Source of the DNA: an uncultured Eubacteriales bacterium
GTDB lineage: Bacteria > Bacillota > Clostridia > Lachnospirales > Lachnospiraceae
Assembly: GCA_900313765.1 (NCBI GenBank)
Contig: OMSN01000082.1
Span: forward strand, 1 to 7,027
Direction of reading: 5' to 3'
Length of the DNA stretch: 7,027 bases
The notes below the pieces were generated by a model that saw nothing but the letters and a program-made list of their open reading frames with translations, did no database searches and had not been told where the DNA came from. Positions 1-5,053 of this stretch are shown here, in pieces; the stretch's first letter is position 1; each line of letters opens with the position of its first letter. The translations under genes and the position numbers were made by a program.

Positions 1-1244
1 CCGGAGACGATCTCACGCATGCTGCGGACCATATCCTCCTGCAGCTGCTCTTCTGAGATCTCCTCTGTGCTCTCCTCTTCCTGCCCGGGCTCTTCCTGTG
101 CAGACGCAACTGCCTGTGCAGCCACCGTTTCGATCTCCTGAGCGTATTCATCCTGCTCCGGCGCTTCTTCCGCTTCTGCAGCAGGCTCTTCTTCCGGGGT
201 TTCTTCCGGTTCTTCTTCCGCCGCCGGTGCCTCAGCTGTCTCTTCCTCAGCCGCAGTTTCTTCAGGCGCATCTTCCGCTTCCGCAGATACCGGAGCCATC
301 TCGGGTTCTTCCTTCACGTCCGGTTCATCCTCTTCAGGAACATCCCCGGTCTCCGGCTCCGTGATCCCGGCTTCCGCAACGATCTCATCCGCTTTGTCCG
401 CGAGCACCTTCTCAGACTGGGCCGCCGTCTCATCTACGGCCTTCTGAGCAGCCTGTGCCTTCTGCGAGAGTTCTTCCTTCGCCTTCTCCATCTGCGCTGC
501 ATGGGAGATATCCTCCGCAAGCTCGCTCTTGATCGCTTCCTGCTGCGCTGCAGCCTTCTCGGCCAGCGCCTGCATCTGCGCCTCTTTCAGATAAGAATTG
601 CCGCTCTCTGTATATTCTTCCTCTTCTTCCTCATTGAACCGGTTGTCATAGATCTCCTGCTGTTTCGGAGTCAGAGGTGCATATTTCTTCTTCAGTTCCA
701 GCGCCTTGATCACATATTTCCCGCTGTGGAACCAGAGTACCAGATCATCACAGGTAGACAGACCTTCCTGTACCCGGTCGGCCTGGATCTGCAGCTTCGC
801 CAGCTCATAGACCCACTTCTCCGTGTACTCCTGCTCCAGATACTCCTTCAGGATATCGATCTGCTCGTCCAGGGAAGAGCCTCTTCCCTTGTAGATCTTA
901 TACTTCAGGATATACTTATTGTTGTCATGCGGCGCAGCCTGCACATACTCGGAGTAATACTCGATCGCCTCATCAAACTGGCCCAGATGGATCGTGCATT
1001 CAACCAGTCTGTAGAGCACAGTTCTGCCCAGAGGGCTCCTCCGGTACGCGCGCAGCAGAAGAACCTTGCTGTCTTCATAGCGCTCGACAGCCTCATAGAT
1101 CTCACTCACCATCACAAGAGTCTGCACATTGCGGACCCTCTTCCAGTCAATCGTATCCGCCACCCTCGCTGCCTGAGCATAGTCTTCCACAGCAATCAGC
1201 CGGTTGATCTCGTCCAGTTTTTCCTGATACTCTCTTTTATCCAT
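1..1244 (-). CDS. TPR-like repeat protein with long acidic Glu/Ala/Pro-rich region (3' end beyond window)
   Basis: The frame is open from an ATG at 1244-1242 to the left edge, giving 414 residues with no stop. The start is supported by AGGGGA at 1256-1251, six bases upstream. Residues 1-200 are amphipathic helical pairs resembling tetratricopeptide repeats: about 43-72 (SEIYEAVERYEDSKVLLLRA) and 76-106 (LVECTIHLGQFDEAIEYYSE) have the usual small/aromatic spacing. A run of six Glu follows at 205-210, then a Lys/Ala/Gln/Glu-rich, probably coiled-coil stretch at 217-290, then a low-complexity acidic Glu-Pro-Ala segment at about 296-400. No signal peptide or membrane helix is visible, so it is probably cytoplasmic. 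It starts 67 bases after the trkH stop on the same strand and may be the last gene of that transcript. TPR domains usually mediate protein-protein contacts, but the function is unknown. The missing C-terminus may hold the defining domain. The coding call is firm; the TPR assignment is moderate. Confidence 0.85.
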   Translation of the reverse strand, partial: MDKREYQEKLDEINRLIAVEDYAQAARVADTIDWKRVRNVQTLVMVSEIYEAVERYEDSKVLLLRAYRRSPLGRTVLYRLVECTIHLGQFDEAIEYYSEYVQAAPHDNNKYILKYKIYKGRGSSLDEQIDILKEYLEQEYTEKWVYELAKLQIQADRVQEGLSTCDDLVLWFHSGKYVIKALELKKKYAPLTPKQQEIYDNRFNEEEEEEYTESGNSYLKEAQMQALAEKAAAQQEAIKSELAEDISHAAQMEKAKEELSQKAQAAQKAVDETAAQSEKVLADKADEIVAEAGITEPETGDVPEEDEPDVKEEPEMAPVSAEAEDAPEETAAEEETAEAPAAEEEPEETPEEEPAAEAEEAPEQDEYAQEIETVAAQAVASAQEEPGQEEESTEEISEEQLQEDMVRSMREIVS

Positions 1245-1311
1245 AATGTTTCCCCTGCTGTTCGGCACTTCATGCCGGTTTTCGTGTTTCAGCCGCCTTC
1301 ACTCTACTCTG

Positions 1312-2832
1312 TCAGAATCCTTCGTCCAACAGCGCCTCGTCTGCTTCGCCTACTCTGTGCCTTGCCTTTCCGCGGCCGGAGAACAGGCCTCCGTCTTTCC
1401 AGGTATGCACAGAGAACAGAACCAGCACCGGCAGGATCTCAAGTCTTCCTGCGATCATGTCAAAGATCAGCACACAGGTTGAAAATGTGCTGTATCCGCT
1501 GTAGTTTGCAGTCGGTCCGACTTTCGAAAGACCGGGACCGATATTGTTCAGCGTCGCAACCACTGCGGTAAAGTTCGTTTCCAGATCAAAATTGTCAAAT
1601 GTGATCAGCAGGATACTGAGCGCCATCGTCAGAAAATACGCTACGATAAACACATTGATACCGCGAAGTACCGAATGCTCCAGAACCTTGCCGTCATATT
1701 TGATCTTACGCACATTATTGGGATGGATCGCATTGTCCAGTTCCTTGATGACGGTCTTAACGGCGACCTGAATACGCGACACTTTGATTCCGCCGCCGGT
1801 GGAACCCGCGCAGGCTCCGCAGAACATCAGAAGGATCAGAATCCATTTACTGAAAGCGGGCCACAGGTTGAAGTCCGCGGTCGAATAACCCGTCGTCGTG
1901 ATGATCGAACCGACCTGGAATGCAGCATCCTTGATCGCGATGCCGATATTCGAATACATTCCATGCACATTGACCGTGATCATGATGATCGCAGCCGTAA
2001 TGATCCCATAGTACGTCACCACTTCCGAGATCTTCGGAATCTCACGGATACGCCCTGTCATAACCAGATAGTAGGCAGAGAAGTTCGTACCAAACAGAAT
2101 CATGAATACGGTGATGATCACCTGCTGCGCGATCGTATACCCTGCAAGGCCCGAGTTCAGCACTGCGAAGCCGCCGGTTCCGGCGGTTCCGAAAGTCAGG
2201 CACAGCGCATCAAACACCGGCATACGGAACACAACCAGAAGCACCATCTCCATGGCCGTCAGCACAAAATACATCCGATACAGGATCGACGCGGTCTGCC
2301 CTGCCTTCGGGACCATCTTCTTGACACTGGGTCCCGGGCTCTCCGCCTTCATCAGGAACATGGTGCTTCCGCCGGCTGCCAGCGGTATGATCGCCATGAC
2401 AAATACCAGGATGCCCATGCCGCCTACCCAGTGGGTAAAGGACCGCCAGAACAGAAGGCAGTGAGGCAGCGCTTCCACATCCGACAGGATGGAAGCTCCT
2501 GTCGTAGTGAATCCGGATGCCGTCTCAAATACCGCATCAAACATATCCGGGATCGCTCCGGACAGGCGGAACGGAAGCGCGCCGAAGATACTGTACAAAA
2601 ACCAAACCAGAGCACAGATCACCGAGCCCTCCCGGGCATAGATCCGTCTCACCTTCGGCCGGCTTATAAGGATCATTAAACCGCCTGCCGCAAGGCAGAT
2701 CACCATGGATATGGCAAGCCACATTCCGGCCTTTTCTCTGTAGACCAGAGCGGCGACCCCGGACGGCGCCATAAATGCCGCCTCGAACATCATCATCCAT
2801 CCGAGGATCCTGAAGATCATTGCAAAATTCAT
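1312..2832 (-). CDS. trkH: Trk-type potassium uptake membrane subunit TrkH
   Basis: A 506-residue polytopic membrane protein of the TrkH/KtrB/HKT superfamily, which carries K+ across the cytoplasmic membrane. All four pore-loop signatures are visible: TTTGAS (109-114), GTAGTGGF (215-222), TTTGYST (312-318) and NNIGPGLS (429-436); their glycines line the K+ selectivity filter in this family. The conserved CAGSTGGGIK (341-350) matches the glycine-rich segment after the third pore unit associated with gating. The family-typical end AGRLEILPVLVLFSVHTW (461-478) is followed by an unusual hydrophilic tail of about 28 residues, where relatives usually stop within a few residues. The start at 2832 opens directly into the first helix. 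The leader upstream is purine-rich (GGGGAGAAGG), a moderate ribosome binding site. It lies 28 bases after trkA, so the two are very likely co-transcribed and translated near equal amounts. Confidence 0.96.
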   Translation of the reverse strand: MNFAMIFRILGWMMMFEAAFMAPSGVAALVYREKAGMWLAISMVICLAAGGLMILISRPKVRRIYAREGSVICALVWFLYSIFGALPFRLSGAIPDMFDAVFETASGFTTTGASILSDVEALPHCLLFWRSFTHWVGGMGILVFVMAIIPLAAGGSTMFLMKAESPGPSVKKMVPKAGQTASILYRMYFVLTAMEMVLLVVFRMPVFDALCLTFGTAGTGGFAVLNSGLAGYTIAQQVIITVFMILFGTNFSAYYLVMTGRIREIPKISEVVTYYGIITAAIIMITVNVHGMYSNIGIAIKDAAFQVGSIITTTGYSTADFNLWPAFSKWILILLMFCGACAGSTGGGIKVSRIQVAVKTVIKELDNAIHPNNVRKIKYDGKVLEHSVLRGINVFIVAYFLTMALSILLITFDNFDLETNFTAVVATLNNIGPGLSKVGPTANYSGYSTFSTCVLIFDMIAGRLEILPVLVLFSVHTWKDGGLFSGRGKARHRVGEADEALLDEGF

Positions 2833-2860
2833 ATCAGAACCTTCTCCCCATCATTCCGTC

Positions 2861-4216
2861 TCACTCAAACACATCACTGATGTCATTCAGGCCCTTCAGG
2901 GTAGTAATGATAACGACTGTGTCGCCCTGACGGATGACATCGGAACCTCTGGGAAGTATGATCCTGCCGTTGCGGTTGATGCCGCCGACCAGGACCCCTT
3001 TCTTCAGCGGAAGCTCGCTCAGCGGAATATCCGTTCTGGTAAAGTTGTCACGGATCTTGAACTCCAGAGCCTCTGCCTGATCATCCATCATCCTGTGAAG
3101 CGTCTCTATATTGCTGCCGAACGAATTCTGCATCGCACGCACGTACTGCAGGATGCGTTCCGCTGTAATGTTCTTGGGTGAGATCATCGTATCGAGGTTC
3201 AGATTCTCAAACACTTCCTCGAACGCAACCCGGTTCACCTTGGTGATGATCTTGCGGACACCGCAGGTCTTGGCAAACAGGGACAGTACAACATTCTCCT
3301 CGTCGATGCCGGTCAGGCATACAACGCTCTCCATGTTCCGGATTCCCTCTTCCTCGAGCAGATCCTTGTCACTGCCGTCCCCATGAATGATCGTTGCCTT
3401 CGGGATCATCTCCGCCAGTTCCTCACAGCGGTGCAGATCCTTCTCGATAATGCGGACCTGTACGCCGGAATTCATCAGCATCTTTGCAAGATAGAGCGCA
3501 ACATCGCCGCCGCCGATGATCATCGTATTCTTGACAGCATGCGTCTGCAGACCGATCTTGCGGAAGAAATCCTCCTGCTCCTCGATCGGGGCGACGATGG
3601 AAATGACATCCCCTGCCTGCAGGGTCGTATCGCCCTGAGGGATACGCATCTCACCATCCCGCTCCTGCGTGCAGACAAGTACATTGCAGTGCAGTCTCTC
3701 GTGCATCGAGAACAGATTCAGTCCGTCCAGGATGGATTCCTGCGGGATCCGGAAATGAAGAAGCTCCACTCTTCCCTTAGCGAATGTATTGATCTCAATC
3801 GCTGACGGGAACCGGAGAACTCTTGCGATCTCCTGCGCGGAGGCAAATTCCTGATTGATGACCAGGGCCAGTCCCAGTTCATCCTTGATATAGTTGACTG
3901 CCTTGTTATACTCCGGATTGTGCACTCTCGCGATCGTCTGGCAGTTTCCTGCTTTCCTTGCAAGAAGACAGGCGAGCAGGTTCAGCTCATCCTGGCCGGA
4001 GACTGCGATCACAAGATCCGCATGCGCAATATCCGCCTCTTCCAGCACACTGTAGTTTGCACCGTTTCCTGAAAATCCCATCACATCATAGCGGTCACAG
4101 ATCTGATCCAGAACTTCCGGATTGCGATCGATTACCGTAACGTCATGTCCTTCTCTGCTCAGATCATGCGTAAGAGTCTCTCCGACTTTTCCGCATCCGA
4201 CGATAATAATCTTCAT
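2861..4216 (-). CDS. trkA: Trk potassium transporter NAD-binding regulatory subunit TrkA
   Basis: A 451-residue cytoplasmic protein with the duplicated RCK layout of TrkA, and of full family length. The first Rossmann RCK_N domain (about 1-125) has the dinucleotide motif GCGKVG at 7-12 and the acidic ribose-binding residue D30 ending the second strand (VTVID). RCK_C follows at about 143-225. A second RCK_N (231-350) carries the variant GGGDVA at 235-240 with E258 as the acidic residue, and a second RCK_C ends the protein at about 370-451 (including GVLVGGINRNGRIILPRGSD). In the family this subunit forms a ring under TrkH and gates it on NAD(H)/ATP binding. The start at 4216 is firm: GGAGGT at 4227-4222, five bases upstream. 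It is the first gene of the probable trkA-trkH unit, read from a promoter at 4281-4253. Confidence 0.97.
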   Translation of the reverse strand: MKIIIVGCGKVGETLTHDLSREGHDVTVIDRNPEVLDQICDRYDVMGFSGNGANYSVLEEADIAHADLVIAVSGQDELNLLACLLARKAGNCQTIARVHNPEYNKAVNYIKDELGLALVINQEFASAQEIARVLRFPSAIEINTFAKGRVELLHFRIPQESILDGLNLFSMHERLHCNVLVCTQERDGEMRIPQGDTTLQAGDVISIVAPIEEQEDFFRKIGLQTHAVKNTMIIGGGDVALYLAKMLMNSGVQVRIIEKDLHRCEELAEMIPKATIIHGDGSDKDLLEEEGIRNMESVVCLTGIDEENVVLSLFAKTCGVRKIITKVNRVAFEEVFENLNLDTMISPKNITAERILQYVRAMQNSFGSNIETLHRMMDDQAEALEFKIRDNFTRTDIPLSELPLKKGVLVGGINRNGRIILPRGSDVIRQGDTVVIITTLKGLNDISDVFE

Positions 4217-4252
4217 ACTCTACCTCCGTCATCCACATAGGAAGTCTAAAAT

Positions 4253-4281
4253 ACTATACCACGTAAGACGCAAAGATACAA
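4253..4281 (-). promoter_or_regulatory. Predicted sigma-A promoter of trkA with extended -10
   Basis: On the minus strand, TTGTAT (4281-4276, four of six to TTGACA) is separated by exactly 17 bases from TATAGT (4258-4253), and the -10 is preceded by TGG, a TGn extended -10. Transcription would start near 4246, leaving a leader of about 30 bases before the trkA ATG with GGAGGT at 4227-4222. The -35 lies inside the trkA-proximal arm of the 18-bp inverted repeat, so a protein binding that repeat would compete with or recruit RNA polymerase. No riboswitch could fit in so short a leader. Confidence 0.65.
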
Positions 4282-4342
4282 CTCAGTCGGGGTTTTGAGG
4301 CTTCTTCAGGCGATGGATGACCATCCCCGACTGAGTTGTATC
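4275..4342. repeat. 18-bp perfect inverted repeat overlapping the trkA -35
   Basis: GATACAACTCAGTCGGGG at 4275-4292 is perfectly complementary to CCCCGACTGAGTTGTATC at 4325-4342, with 32 bases between. The inner arm covers the trkA -35 and the outer arm lies about 50 bases further upstream, centre to centre. As DNA this fits paired operator half-sites. As RNA it would form an 18-bp stem, but neither strand has a proper T-run after it (TTTGCG on the minus side), so an ordinary terminator is unlikely. No target-site duplication is seen at the outer ends, which argues against a recent miniature transposon. Confidence 0.85.
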
Positions 4343-4373
4343 CTCCGGCGGATCGCAACAACAGCACACAGAA

Positions 4374-4403
4374 AACGGCCGGTGATGTGCATCACCGGCC
4401 GTT
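4374..4403 (-). terminator. Strong GC-rich hairpin, probable terminator of the intergenic unit
   Basis: AACGGCCGGTGAT (4374-4386) and ATCACCGGCCGTT (4391-4403) form a 13-bp perfect stem with a four-base loop. On the minus strand the stem is followed by TTTTCTGT when the arm's last two T are counted, and is preceded by an A-rich stretch; on the plus strand a looser T-rich tail (CTTAATTCGTTTTTATTT) follows. It therefore could act in both directions. No plus-strand gene needs it, so its likely job is to end minus-strand transcripts from the promoter at 4957-4929 before they reach trkA. Confidence 0.75.
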
Positions 4404-4555
4404 CTTAATTCGTTTTTATTTAATTGTATATAAAAGTTCAATACTGATCGGAGTTCTTTTCCCTGCTTTCTATATATCTTAAGGTGCTGCCTTTCACAGC
4501 TCCGTTCTAAAAATGATAGTATCTATATAAATAGTAACTATGTACTTTTAGCTTT
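4404..4555. other. AT-rich non-coding stretch with an imperfect palindrome
   Basis: No frame with a plausible ribosome binding site is seen here. The only structure noted is an imperfect 26-base palindrome at 4516-4541 (ATAGT...ACTAT, 10 of 13 positions symmetric). It is AT-rich and may be chance. If the upstream promoter is active, this stretch would be the 3' untranslated part of its transcript, ahead of the hairpin at 4374-4403. Confidence 0.4.
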
Positions 4556-4896
4556 TCAGATATCTTTCTTCCTGGATATCATATCCCGTACCCCTTTCTC
4601 GTCAGGGACGGTGTCAGAATTCAGAAAAAACCTCACTTTCATGAATGATTGTAAATGTTGATCAGTTACAAATTCTTCATAATCGCTTCCGGGCTTTCCT
4701 CGAAGCCCTGCGGCAGATATGATCGATCAATATAACAAACATCCGGTGCTTCTGTGATATCCTTACTCTCTCCGATCACTTTGTCTGTAAAGTCGATTAT
4801 TCGGGATTATCCTTTTCAGAAGGCTTGTGCGCAGGGACCAAATGCTCTGCCGCTGTTATATTGACCTGTCACGTACGGTAAAACTACAACTTCCAA
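4556..4896 (-). pseudogene. Probable decayed gene of unknown family behind an intact promoter and ribosome binding site
   Basis: A TTG at 4896-4894 lies nine bases after a strong AAGGAGG (4912-4906), itself just downstream of a good promoter. The frame reads MEVVVLPYVTGQYNSGRAFG followed by PCAQAF, then meets TGA (4818-4816) and, after AAA GGA, TAA (4809-4807). It then stays open in the same frame for 46 more codons, with protein-like content (IGESKDITEAPDVCYIDRSY, then FEESPEAIMKNL), until TAA at 4668-4666. Another frame overlapping this end continues (DYEEFVTDQHLQSF), through an ATG at 4642, to a TGA at 4558-4556; that part includes MKVRFFLNSDTVPDEKGVRD. The simplest reading is a small gene broken by two close stops and a frameshift. 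I do not recognise the family. Alternatives are a real 26-residue peptide, or an RNA whose coding look is accidental. Confidence 0.35.
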
Positions 4897-4954
4897 CGGA
4901 CCAGGCCTCCTTTCTTTTGGATAAGTGGAGTTTAGCAGAGCCGTTGGAAGTTGT
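4886..4954. repeat. 14-bp perfect inverted repeat bracketing a promoter -10 and a ribosome binding site
   Basis: ACAACTTCCAACGG at 4886-4899 is exactly complementary to CCGTTGGAAGTTGT at 4941-4954, with 41 bases between. The right arm covers half of the -35 and most of the -35/-10 spacer of the minus-strand promoter at 4957-4929; the left arm contains the candidate TTG start. The 41-base interior holds the -10 and the AAGGAGG site. The right arm lies upstream of the predicted transcription start, so the repeat cannot form an RNA hairpin in that transcript. A DNA role, as paired operator or recombination sites, is more likely. Confidence 0.85.
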
Positions 4955-4957
4955 CAA
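4929..4957 (-). promoter_or_regulatory. Strong predicted sigma-A promoter in the gap, directed toward trkA
   Basis: On the minus strand, a perfect TTGACA (4957-4952) is followed by a 17-base spacer and TAAACT (4934-4929), preceded by TGC as an extended -10. An A/T-tract palindrome at 4962-4975 sits just upstream where an UP element would bind. Transcription would start near 4922, ten bases before the AAGGAGG at 4912-4906. It drives the interrupted frame at 4896-4556, and the transcript would end near the hairpin at 4374-4403, for a length of roughly 550 bases. Confidence 0.7.
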
Positions 4958-4961
4958 TACT

Positions 4962-4975
4962 ATTTTTGCAAAAAT
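4962..4975. promoter_or_regulatory. 14-bp A/T-tract palindrome upstream of the -35
   Basis: ATTTTTGCAAAAAT is a perfect palindrome ending four bases upstream of the TTGACA at 4957. Its A- and T-tracts resemble an UP element for the polymerase alpha subunit; its symmetry also suits a dimeric regulator. The two roles cannot be told apart from sequence. Confidence 0.45.
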
Positions 4976-4993
4976 GATATATTTTCTCATATC
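4968..4993 (-). terminator. Weak AT-rich hairpin, possible terminator of the hydratase gene
   Basis: On the minus strand GATATG (4993-4988), loop AGAAAA and TATATC (4981-4976) form a six-pair stem with one G-T pair, followed by ATTTTTGC. It lies about 60 bases after the hydratase stop, the right place for a terminator, but the stem is short and purely A/T inside, so termination would be poor. No better hairpin lies between 5053 and 4958. Confidence 0.25.
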
Positions 4994-5053
4994 AGTGTCG
5001 CTATTGTATAAATTGTTTGATAATTATATACTATTGGCACAACACTGACAATT

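Noticed and set aside
1263..1277. CGGCA-CTTCA-TGCCG hairpin between trkH and the TPR gene.
   Set aside because: Five-pair stem with no T-run on the minus strand; too weak to call a terminator, so it does not split the operon.
501..1571. Long open frame on the plus strand (356 codons).
   Set aside because: It is antisense to the TPR protein and the end of trkH, has no ribosome binding site, and its Leu/Ile/Arg-rich translation is what biased codons give in reverse.
1675..2679. Long open frame on the plus strand (334 codons).
   Set aside because: Entirely antisense to trkH; the His/Asp/Arg-rich product is the usual mirror of a hydrophobic membrane protein.
4275..4342. Miniature transposon with terminal inverted repeats.
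   Set aside because: No target-site duplication at the outer ends and only 32 internal bases; a genome-wide copy count would be needed to revive this.
4217..4380. Possible c-di-AMP (ydaO-type) or other riboswitch ahead of the potassium operon.
   Set aside because: The predicted trkA leader is only about 30 bases and I see none of the conserved ydaO motifs; the one strong structure is the inverted repeat, mostly upstream of the start site.
4827..5048. Plus-strand frame of 73 codons with a hydrophobic end, starting GTG.
   Set aside because: It runs backward through the minus-strand promoter and inverted repeat, has only a poorly spaced AGAAGG upstream, and its hydrophobicity comes from AT-rich DNA.
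4992..5048. TCAGTGT / ACACTGA inverted repeat around the end of the hydratase gene.
   Set aside because: Only 7 bp with a 43-base spacer in AT-rich DNA; expected by chance.
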